Assembly (NCBI GenBank): GCA_911728435.2
Contig: OU452206.1
Location: forward strand, 11,996,297-12,060,296
Direction of reading: 5' to 3'
DNA length: 64,000 nt
Origin: Apoderus coryli
Lineage: Eukaryota; Arthropoda; Insecta; Coleoptera; Attelabidae
Every line of letters starts with the position of its first letter. Position 1 is the first letter of the stretch. The position numbers and the translations under genes were made by a program. Below are positions 51,897-62,661 of this stretch, piece after piece. The notes beneath the pieces were generated by a model. That model was not told where the DNA came from, did not search any database, and was given only the letters and a program-made list of their open reading frames with translations.

Positions 51897-54316
51897 TATA
51901 AGTTTTTTGATTATTAAAGCTTTTTTTACACTAATGAATTAATGAATTCAATTAATGTGCTATTGTAACGCTGAATAATTTTTGTGCACTTTTAGCTTTT
52001 AATTAATTTGTTAGGATAAAGAAATAGTAGCACATTGTTCGTTAAATAATTTATTAACATCATTTTTATTTCCTAATTTTTTCGTTTTTTATTTTTTATT
52101 AATTTTGGTGGAGTGAATTGTCTTCGAACATTTTACTTTTTGTGTTCATTACAAAAAATTTTTACCACCTTATAGCATAATATTTGTTGTAGAACTATGG
52201 CAGACTATTTGTTGTTTTCTAAAATTTTTCAATGTCCTCCATGATCTTCTAAAATCAATTTTAAAAATAAAAAAAATTTTTACAAGCTAAACATAATTCC
52301 TATTATATGTTTTGCACGTACTATGTGTGAGCTACAGTTCTTCTTCCTTAACGTAAGTAGAAATTCGAAGCCTAAATAAGGGTTGAAGCAAAGAAAAAAA
52401 AATAAGATCTATACTTTATTGTATATCGAAAATTATTAATTTTTTTAAGGATTTTTGAAATTCATTTACATTCATAAGTGACACAAAAGGGATTAAATTA
52501 ACATTTACATTAAAAACAGATCTTATACAAAAAATTATTGAAAGCCTATTTCATCATTTTTTAATATTAAATCCCTAAGGGAGCATCTTTCGCCTACCAG
52601 GGGTCCAAAGTGTACGGAAATTGTAAACGATAAGAAGAAACTTTTGATAGATTATCACTTAAGGCTGCTACAACAGATTAAAGGCAAAAGTAGATAATAA
52701 ATTGACAATTAAGATAAAAATCAACTTGAGATTTATAGTATAAATCGTAGCAGAAATAATAATTAAACGAGTTACAGCATTTCATAGAAGAACAAAAATT
52801 TCAACATGTTTTTTTCAGTTTGACAGGGACTTAATGAATTCGGTGTTTTGACTCTAAATTACATATAATTAAGGGAGTGACTTAATTTTGTAAGATTTGG
52901 TACCTACAGCCGAAAATAGGTTAAATCGTATAAGTAAAGTAACTTTGAAAATGAAATAAGGTGAAAATATAAGCGATTATTCTCTGACAGACAGACAGTT
53001 CCTATTGGTACTCAAATAATTGTGCGTGAAGTACTATTCAGTTAATTTAAAGATGTCGCAATGTGGATCGTGTACATAAAACCATGAAAATACTTTAAAC
53101 AAATGTTTCATATAGTCCGTCTTCGAGAAACTAGTTTCTGTCCATCCAAACTCCATCAGCGTTGCTTGTTCACGACTCATACCATTTGAGGAACATTTTC
53201 AACAGTTTATGTATAAATCTACCATAGCTTTACAACATACTCTTAAATAAATAACAAAATTTAATATCCTAACAAAATTCTCATACATTTTTGGTGATAG
53301 TATAGATAGATACAAGCTAAAAAGTTTGTTAGTGGTAAGCGAGATGATGAAAATAGTTTTTGATATATTTCGAAAACAGTGTAACAACACAAAAAATAAA
53401 ATGTGTATAAGCGATAGACAGAAACAAGCATATATTTTTTAAATTTGTATTTTTTTCGAATTGTTTTCATTACATTTGTATCAAAAGCAAGTTAGGAATG
53501 TTAGGAATAAATGGATACTGTGATATCGGATAACACTAAAACTCTAAAAGTAATTAAGTAGGTTACATTTAAAGTACCCTAGCGTATAACATAAAGCATT
53601 TTAGCAAATTATAGCAATTTTTCTTGCATTGCAGTTCGAAATCACAGTCTAAGGGGTTTGGATTATGTCACAAAATAAAATTGAAAAAAAAATGATTTAA
53701 ACCGACAAAATGCTTTTCCTGCAATACAATAATCATATTATCGTTAATAGTGGATTACTGAATAAATTAAATTTAATTTAATCTGAACGTAGACAAATTA
53801 ACATTTTATAATCACAAGACAACATATGGCACTATTTTTGAAGGTAGCAAACATTCAAATTTGAAAACAGGACAAAATAATTCCATTAATGAAAAAATAG
53901 TGATGACGGAACGACAGTGGTTGTAAGTCGGGAGAGGATTACAGGTCTAAGAGTTGTCTCAAGAAACACTTGCCTACGAAAGACTATTAACAAATAATTC
54001 CTGCTAAATTTTAATATATTGTATATTTTGTTTCAAGCAAACATTTCTACTCTACGCATTTTGTCGGTCTTTTAGGACATAAAAAATTAGGGTATTCAAA
54101 ATAATAAGCAAATGATTAATAAAACAAATATCATGCATTTTCAAGCATTATTATTACAAATAATAGCGGTGATAATCATAATAATAATACATACACCTCA
54201 GGATTAGAACAGTACAATACACATTTAAAAATAATCAAAATCAAAATTCTATTTTAACATCAGGAAGAACTTTTTTTTTTGTAGTAGAAGGTTGTATTAC
54301 TATTTTTTCAATTACA

Positions 54317-54575
54317 TACAGCGTGAACCAAAATAGAACTACCAAATTTCTCTTTACTTTAACTAATATGATTAAGCATATGATTATGTCACTATGATGA
54401 TAATAAAACTACCAACTGCGTTGGAACATTATTATTCCTTATGACACTTTAGTTTTATAACCAAAATTATATATTTCACAATTTTCACACTATGATGGAG
54501 TGAGAAAGCAACTGCTTTAGCATAAACTTGTTGAACTTCTTCAAGTTTGGATATTTTATTCTGAACCACCCTGTA
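54317..54575. mobile_element. 259-base MITE with TACAGSGTG ends
   Basis: Left end TACAGCGTGAACCAAAATAG; right end, reversed, TACAGGGTGGTTCAGAATAA. Inverted repeat of about 20 bases with mismatches, no coding frame. Confidence 0.55.
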
Positions 54576-57500
54576 TATATCTAAATATCAAAACAATGTA
54601 TATAAGTGACCCACACCTCAGCAAAGCGTGATCAGCAGCCTAAAGGCACTACATATTATATTTTTTATATTATTGTTAAGTCAAAAAAGATCATCAAAGA
54701 CGGCTGGCAGCTGATTACGCACAGCCAATTAACTGTAGGTACTTGTGGGGGCCACAAGTACAATTAAAGTACTCAAAGCAATAATAATTAATGGACCCGC
54801 TATCATTCTTAACCAACCAAAAACTACTATAATAGAGCCTTAATAATTCTTATTTTAAATTGGCAATTATTATTTCTTACTTTCAACCCTGGCAACATTT
54901 TTTTATACATTAACATTCTACTTCGTTTTTTTAATCTACTTAAAAATGCAATTTTCGAATTATTTACTTTTCTTATAATAAGATACCTACTGTGGTTCAG
55001 AATTACTGAGTATACAGTGTATTCCAAAATAAAAGCAAACACAAAACACTCAACAATCTAACCACACATCATTTTTACTAGGGACAGCTTCTAATTGAAA
55101 TCATTTATCACCCAAATATTGTTTTAAATTAAAAAATAGAAAGATATCTTATGTGTATTTTAATTCCTAGCTAAAATATGAAATAGAAGCGAGGATGCAG
55201 GGCTACTTTTATCAATAAATTTAAACAAAAATAGTAAAATAAAAGCGAAAGATGTGGTTTTAAAATGCAAGAAAACAACAACAGTGAAAGAAAAAGACTT
55301 TACATAGCTTCGATATTGTCTTAATATCAAAGAAGCAATCCAAATCCTAAACTTGATATTATGAATTTATTTTAAATATCGATACTTTGATACGAGAGGA
55401 TTAGTATTTACATTAGATGAAGTTGAGTTCAAATATATCATACTTTAATGACTATTATTTGTATAAAACAAAATCAGTATAGCAATATATACTGTAAAAG
55501 TAAAGCTAAAGTAACTCACAGAAAGTGGCATGTATTTTTTGCGTACAATCACTTCTAGACCACAATGTATAATCAATATTTACTGAACCCTTTTTAAAAC
55601 CTAAATATTTATTAATTATCTCAATTAGTTAGACAAATACTTATAAATTTAAAATACATGCATCACATATTATTTCTTATTATTATTATAACGTACCTAC
55701 TAATTTTTATTTAAGTAGTACAAAAAATCAAAAAAAAAAGTGTTTAATTTAAATGCTATCTAGTAAGACACACTTTCAAAAATGTATAAATATAATATGT
55801 CGATAATAATATTAATAATAATACATCAAAATACCATTTCTATACTAATATAATATTTTTTGATTTATTCTACTACTACTCTCTTACATATTATTAATAT
55901 TTAGAAAAAAGAAGTAATCACTTGGGTAACGTGTTTATTATTAAATAACGACTACTCTAAACGATTTGTTTTCAAAATCTTTACTTCAATTTCGATAACT
56001 TAGTCATATATTAGAAATTTATGTATATTTTATTTTGGTGTAAACACATTTAGTAGAATTCCAAATAAATTTACGCCAATCCCAAATAGATTCTTTCGGA
56101 GCTAAGGTGACTGATTGAAATATAATCTTTAACTAGCTAATAATTCTCAATTCCTTTTATAAAATAGCACCTTTAAAATAACCTAACTATTAAGGAAATC
56201 GCTAAGAACTATATCACTTTAGGGTCATAGGAGGTATTTATTTAAAAAAATATCATAAACTGATAGATCAATATTTGTAAAAAACTTCAACGTTAAAATG
56301 CCTGAGGAGCACCTAATGCAGCTGCTAGGCACGATAGATCTTCCGAAATAATGTAATATTGATTAAACTAATGTCGCTACGCATAAACTTATATTTTAGT
56401 TCAAACGGAATAAATCCAAATGATTTCGCTATAATTAAATTAAAAACAGTGAAGTAACTAAAAGTGCATATAGCGAACAAAAATATAGTTGAATCTGTTT
56501 GAAAAATTAACATAAGACATCCAAATTTTACGCCACTATATTGTTTTTGATTAAAACTTTCGTATATTTAGCAAATCAGACATGTTATGATTGACAAAAA
56601 AAGCTGCAAGATCTACAAAAATAAATAATGTGTGAATGCATCTAAATAAGAAACCCTTGTATATCAGATCGTTTCAGTTTAGTAAAACAGCATACTCTTA
56701 TTGACCAATTTCATTTCCTGATTTTCCTTTAGTTAAATTCCCCTGTTACCAAGGTCTAACTCAATTCAAAATTGGAAAAAAGGCTTTAGAAACATTTGAT
56801 AAGGTATTTTAAAATATTCTTGATTGAAATTTTTCAAAACATGCATTAAAGTATTATAAATTAAGTGTATCAAAAAGTGTGTAAGCATTCGTATGGAAAT
56901 AAACTTTTATGATGATGATTGATTATATTCTATTTGTTTGTGTAATTTTTTCATACTCGGACATACATCAATTTTTACGACAAAACTTTTGCAAACCACT
57001 TGTTATTTTAGTCTACTAAGCTTAATGGACTTTTTTACGACCATAGTTGGAAAACTGCATTTTGACTATAAGCTACAAATGGAAGTAACGGGGGTAACTA
57101 CAATCTGCAAAGAGCTTTAGAACTTTCTGGTCAAAAAAAAAACTTGTGGTTTACAGATGCACTCAAAAGCTCTAAACAGATTCCGTGCCACAAAAATCCA
57201 CATAACTTTAAAATGCGTAGGTATTTTTAAAACTGCCAACTTATCATCTGACTTAGCAACGAAAAAAGAGGTACTGGATAATTTCTGTAGCTTCAAACCT
57301 GCAATAAGTGGTGCCTAGTGCAATTACTAAATTAAATATTTGGCTGAAATAAATTATAGTCACCTTGTGGTGTTACAAAAATTAATAATTCTCAACATAA
57401 TCGAGGCTGATCATGTATGTAGAAATTTGAATGTCTCACCTTAATTTAAAATAATAAGCGTACACAATGTTGTACAAAGAAATGCGCCTGTTGGTTTCTC

Positions 57501-58664
57501 GAAGATTTTAAATATTAGACGTAGTATAACTGGCTATAGTCACAAAATAAAAATATTACAAGCAAAATTCCAACTTGAGAATAAAGACTATTATTTACTT
57601 TTTGCAGTAACTCCTGCATATTATTTGTACGTCGATAATAAAATAAATCAAAGACTAATTAAATAATTAAATCACTTAAGAATAATAAGCTTAAAGCTGT
57701 AGCGGAAATAGTATTCTATCAATTTCGCCAATTGCAAAGCATGGAACAGACTTCACTCTCTTGTCGATAAAGTATGAATAATTATATTTAATTACAGAAA
57801 GAAGAACCATACCCTAATTAGAAATATGTGCGCATAGATTTGTACTTTTTAATTATTATACAAAATGGCATTGCATATTTGTGCTGCAGAAAGGATAGAG
57901 GGTGATACTGTTCATCAATCACATAAGCACAATAATATTAAAATATAGTATAAATATAAAAGCATTTTGTTATTGTTAATAGTTAAAAGTCATATTTCAC
58001 AATCATCCTTATCGAAATAATCAAAATACAAACAGAAAAACTAATAGTTTTATAGCGATAAAAGCTCTGGAAGTCTACTAGACAACAAACAGCACTAAAA
58101 TAATAATAACGTCAAAGCATTTGTTGAAACGTGGGTTGCTTTAAAAACACATAGCTTATATCAATTTATATCAGTCATCTGTTTCTAAAACACACGAATA
58201 AAAAACAAACAAAATAAGGAAGACATAAATTTCCAAACAATTTCAACAAAAAGCCTTTAAGGCTACAAAATCAAACTTAAACACAAACTACAAAACTTCT
58301 CATTTATTCTAAATCAAAAATATTGAGGAACACAATAGCTTCTACAGCTAAATAGTAAGTAATAATACGTTATAATGTATACCCAACCGATACTTTTGCC
58401 ACACCACATTTTTTTTTATCAAAAATCGCATAGTATCGACAAAACCTTATTATTTTATTCTGTATAAAATAGGAAACATCGCAAAAACCTAACCCAAAAA
58501 GATGAACCAATCATACGAACGTTATACCCATAAAGTATGGAACCTACTAAGTTCGTAGCGACTACACCAGAATCGAAGCAATTCTTTTTAATAATTTCCC
58601 AAAAGTCTAATAAATATTTTTAATATCATAAAAAAAATGTTGAAATAAGTTACTTTTGCGAATT

Positions 58665-58745
58665 CAACAACGTACCCTGCTGGGAATTGAATCCATAACC
58701 GTTAGCTTGCCGAAATGGTGTTCAGACCATCGAAGAATCACAAGA
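58665..58745 (-). repeat. Possible tRNA-derived SINE relic
   Basis: On the - strand ATGGTCTGAACACC is followed 27 bases later by GGATTCAATTCCCAGCAGGG. GATTCAATTC fits the RNA polymerase III B-box pattern GWTTCRANNC, and the upstream block recalls a degraded tRNA D-arm. No full cloverleaf can be drawn, so it is not a working tRNA. Confidence 0.3.
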
Positions 58746-58847
58746 CTTCAATTCGCAATTTGAGTAAAACCATCAAGAGCATTTAGAACATAGTCAAAAA
58801 CCGGGATGTTTGTGAATCGAATATGTACATATTTGATGGTCAGAACA

Positions 58848-59105
58848 CTATCCCGGCAAGTTGAGCGTTCTGGGAACGATGTCTAGCTGAGTATGAATAT
58901 TTTTAGCTCGTAAACAAATGTTGTTCACAGCTTGTTGTATGAGATTTTCCATATCAACTTCAGTGAAATACATTCTCTTAGTTGTAGTGAATATTTTACT
59001 CACTTCGGGATCATCTTTATATATGTCAAGGCAAATATGGAAAATCTTTTTTAGGCAATTAAGCATAAATCCATTGGAATATTGATATATTGCTGCATTA
59101 TGCAC
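58848..59105 (-). other. Unidentified 85-codon open frame
   Basis: Codes for a protein with normal composition (MHNAAIYQYSNGFML at the start, VPRTLNLPG at the end) and helical character, unlike the low-complexity chance frames nearby. I do not recognise it. It lies next to a possible SINE relic, so a transposon fragment is the simplest reading. No splice signals fix it as an exon. Confidence 0.25.
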
Positions 59106-59109
59106 CGTA

Positions 59110-61090
59110 CACGTCAGATCCTATTGGAAACCCTTTAGTTAAGAAACATTACATATTGCTTCTCTTGAACTAGGTAAAATATTAAAATCGTTGATAGTAT
59201 TGACTTGTACTTGATGAAAAATTCACATTTTAACTTCTTAATGTAGAAAAACAAACGTTTCAAAATTTTAACACATTTCCATAACATATGTTTCACAGCA
59301 GTGAAGTGGCTTCTTTGAACCTTGAGTCTTCCGAAGAAGCTACTATGTGGTGGAACATATATTTTATGTAAATTGTAATAAATTCGTGTTTAAACGTTAA
59401 GTTTTCCACATTTAAAAGTTACCCACTGAAAAAGAGTCAGATAATTAACGAGTAGTGTTCCATACTTTATTTTGCAACAAGGATTTCAAATTATAAAACG
59501 TTTATATCAACATGCACCACATCATGTATAGGTATGCCAAAAGTAGCTATATAATTCAAAGTAAGCTCCATGCATTTTTGCAAAGTCAGTTTAACTATTA
59601 AAAGTCAAAGTAGAAAGTACAATAGGTAAATATTTTTGGGTCAGTTAACAAATACTACTTAGTACGGAATATTGATTGAACAAAATGGCACTGTATAAGT
59701 ATATTATTTCAATATAATAATAACTGTTTTCTACCATGCGTCTAAATCCCAAAAAAAATTGCATATTCTTATCGTATACCATTTGAAGAATGATATCTTA
59801 GGATTTAATATATATTATCTTTATACATGCAATTAAGATACAGAAGTTTGTGTGTGACTGTGTAAAAGTTTCCTGATTGTCAGAATTGAGAAAGCGGCAA
59901 GTCTAAACGTTGTAATCTGAGAGGAGGATAAGCAATCTCTCATTTGGTAGAAAATTAAATAAATTTTACACAAATTAGACAATTATTTTCAATTAACTAT
60001 CAATTAATCCAGACTTTTACACAGTGTATCAAACAAATCCAGTATTTTGTTGCTACTTTAATTACAAAGTTTTGCTTTTTTTTATTTAGGACTCGAACAA
60101 CATGTCAGTGATTTGCACATAATAATATACTTAAAGGATAAATAGGGGGATATAAAGGGGGTTGTAATGTTAAATAGAGGGGAAAGTAGCGGTGCAAATA
60201 GCGGATGTGAGGATATCACAGTATTGAGGCACTCGCTTTGGTCCAGGATCGCTTGTAAAGCATCGCCCAGATTCGTATTTAAGTCATAAATTATCTTTTT
60301 TCATTATTATTATTATTTTTTTTTTTTTTGACTAGACAACGAAATAAATTTTAAATATAAGAAAATAACATAAATGCCGTTAAAATGCTAATTTCTCAAC
60401 TAAAAAAAATAATCTAAAGATTTTCTCTTCTGCCATGACCTCTAACTTATAACAAGTAGGAACATGAACATTTAATGTGCGACTTTTAAAATCAATATCA
60501 CCGTAAAAACGATAAAATAAACTAATTACCTATTTAGTATTAGATAAAAAAATATTGTTCAACATTTTTTTCGTAAAAAAAAATTAATACGAACATCATG
60601 GGTCGCCAACAATTCTATAAGCTAATTTGATCTTGACTTTCGATATCCCAGAATTTGCAAGAACTGTAGTAATTAATATTCATAGTTACGGGGTAATGGG
60701 ACTCTTCATATTCTTTATCAAAATTGGTGTTAGAACGTGGACGACGAACAATAATGTTATTGTTATTGCGTTTCAATTTAATTATATTAAATTTATTTTA
60801 TCATTTTGACGAGATAAACATTTCTGAATAAGTTATATAGATAAATGTTCAAAATTCTGTTTACCTAATATTTACCAAAACGATGGCTATTGATCACACA
60901 ATTGAAAAAATCTAACCTATATCTAAACCTAAAACCGACATTAAAGACAACAACAAATTAAAAAATATAATAACTATATTAGTTAAACAAATTTACAAAA
61001 AGAGAATAATGGAAAGTATAACGTGTACTTTACAGAAAATAGAAATTGCACAAAACAACAAATAAACTAAAAACAAAATAAAAAACTTTA
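59110..61090 (-). other. Probable muscleblind 3' UTR
   Basis: Directly downstream of the mbl stop codon on the - strand. AT-rich, with a GC-richer block at 60130-60280 that is open on the - strand (see findings). Several TTTATT sequences (AATAAA on the - strand) offer polyA signals, but none can be singled out. The 3' limit is unknown. Confidence 0.45.
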
Positions 61091-62110
61091 CTAAGTTGTC
61101 TTGAGTTTCTTGTACGGTTGCATTACTACATTGTTATTATTATTTTGTGCGGCAGCTGCAGAAGTATATGTGCTAGCAGTGACGTTGGTCATCGGAGCAG
61201 CTGAAGCCGTGACAGGATACTGAGTGGCAGCCAATAAGTTGTTATTCAACATTGGCGTAGCATTAATCGAGGCGGAAGGTATAGAATATGGTTGACGCAA
61301 AATTGAATATGGGTTGAATAAAGCGTTTGTTGCTTGCGGACGAGCTATATTCAAATAGTTTTGCTGGGCTAAGGCGGCTGCTGCATACGGATTTCCTGCT
61401 AAACCGAAATTCATGCCAGCAGCGGCACCGATACCCAGCGGCAAAGCAGGATAGCGATATTGCGGCAGGCCCATTGCCTGCTTATTCAATGCTACACCAG
61501 TGTAGTTTAGTGGGTTTAGTTGCCCAAACTGTGAGGCTGCTAATGTCTGATTTGCATAAGATTGACTAGCAACATAATGCTGATTTGCGGCATAAGACTG
61601 ACTCACAGCCGCTAACGATTGACCAGATGCTAGAGATTGATTCATTGCAGCTAACTTAAGAGCTTTGGCGTAATTTTGCTGGGCGACTTCTTTAGCAAGC
61701 GCTGCAGGATCTGGTATGGTAGTTGTTTGATGAAGTGACGTTTGAGGTAAAGGCGGAGGCAATGGAGCGGAAGTCACTACTGAAGCAGGCACAGGTATCT
61801 GACTATCATTGTCTTTTGAAAGCTGTTGTTGATGTTGTTGGTGTTGCAATTGATGATGGGAGGCAACAGCCGAGACGACAGCTGAATGTTGTGCTACAGC
61901 CGCCGCCGCCTCAGATACACCAACAGCAGGGGAGGTGCATGAGGTGGTAGGAGGTGGAGCAGGGGAGGTTGAATACTCACATGACACGGGCACAAACGGC
62001 TGCTGAAGTTGCATTAGTTGCTGGTATGTGGTGGCGGTAGGTTGGTAAACTGGTACACCAGATTTATCAGCAGCAGGCCTTTTGTATGGTACCATGCCCG
62101 CTGGAAACGC
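61091..62110 (-). CDS. mbl: Muscleblind, terminal coding exon
   Basis: Muscleblind binds RNA through CCCH fingers and controls alternative splicing in muscle, neurons and eye. This exon carries the C-terminal low-complexity region. After acceptor TTAATTACAG (62111-62120) it reads AFPAGMVPYKRPAADKSGVP, then VYQPTATTYQQLMQLQQPFV and VSCEYSTSP, the conserved insect Mbl segment with the KRPA..K motif linked to localisation. An Ala/Gln/Pro/Ser-rich region follows (HQQHQQQ, AAAAVAQHS), then repeated SQSYA-type units, LPLGIGAAAGMNFGLAG, and the end VVMQPYKKLKTT before TAG. The exon starts in phase 0. The Met at 62095 is internal, not the start; the protein begins beyond the right edge. Identity is by recall. 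Confidence 0.9.
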   Translation of the reverse strand, partial: AFPAGMVPYKRPAADKSGVPVYQPTATTYQQLMQLQQPFVPVSCEYSTSPAPPPTTSCTSPAVGVSEAAAAVAQHSAVVSAVASHHQLQHQQHQQQLSKDNDSQIPVPASVVTSAPLPPPLPQTSLHQTTTIPDPAALAKEVAQQNYAKALKLAAMNQSLASGQSLAAVSQSYAANQHYVASQSYANQTLAASQFGQLNPLNYTGVALNKQAMGLPQYRYPALPLGIGAAAGMNFGLAGNPYAAAALAQQNYLNIARPQATNALFNPYSILRQPYSIPSASINATPMLNNNLLAATQYPVTASAAPMTNVTASTYTSAAAAQNNNNNVVMQPYKKLKTT

Positions 62111-62619
62111 CTGTAATTAAAGTTAGTCAGAATTTCATCTATAATAGTATATAAATCTTAATATTGACAAGTAATACAAATATCAAAAAATAGATTGAAT
62201 TTAAGTGTAGGCCTCTGTTTTCCTGTTATTTCATCGTAGTCTGTTGGAATTTCTTCCTACTAATTTCGTGTTAGTCAGAAAAAAAATATGTTGTTAACAA
62301 ATTGGTGGATTTGAAAGATCAATATACTCGAGTGATAAATATTGTGAACATATAGCGATATAGTAATTTATAGATAGAATAAATTTTTTTTTAATTCCCC
62401 GATGACTCAATTAAAGTTTGACTGTAATGAAATGAAAAAGTGTAGGAGATACTAATAAAATAAATAAAAAGAGAAGAAAGTATGTTTGTTAATACCAATA
62501 ACCGAAATAAAATCCGAGGATTGCCCTAGACTTATAACAACTCAATATACAATCATCACTAGCTTAAATAAGAAATAACATTTAACTGGTTAATGTGAAA
62601 TGATTTGTGGAATACTTAC

Positions 62620-62661
62620 GAAATTGTCATAATAAAATGAACCAACGGATTTCATATCCAT
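62620..62661 (-). CDS. mbl: Muscleblind 42-base microexon
   Basis: Between acceptor CTTTTTTCAG and donor GTAAGTATT the - strand codes for exactly 14 residues, MDMKSVGSFYYDNF, phase 0 at both ends. It joins in frame to AFPAGMVPYKRP of the terminal exon, 509 bases downstream. Skipping it keeps the frame, so it may be a regulated cassette, as small exons in this part of MBNL genes are. The next upstream exon is outside the window. Confidence 0.8.

Larger units (their letters stand above)
49800..58640. other. AT-rich region with small repeats, no firm gene
   Basis: Contains MITE-like insertions (51685-51896, 54317-54575) and several GC-richer spots with short open frames on the - strand (near 51190-51235, 53100-53200, 53890-53950, 56285-56350). 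None could be shown to be an exon. A TTTGGACCCCTGGTAGGCGA stretch near 52600 looks like a piece of a small transposon. The missing 5' exons of the CCCH gene may lie here. Confidence 0.4.

Noticed and set aside
53890..53955. Possible - strand terminal exon after CTTTCGTAG
   Set aside because: A 27-codon peptide with no similarity I can name; splice signal alone is not enough.
61327..61950. Two + strand frames opposite the muscleblind exon
   Set aside because: Antisense shadows; glutamine and leucine runs come from the Ala/Gln-rich coding strand.
62071..62095. ATG at 62095 as start of a complete 334-residue gene
   Set aside because: The frame is open upstream to a good acceptor and matches the internal part of muscleblind; the Met is internal.
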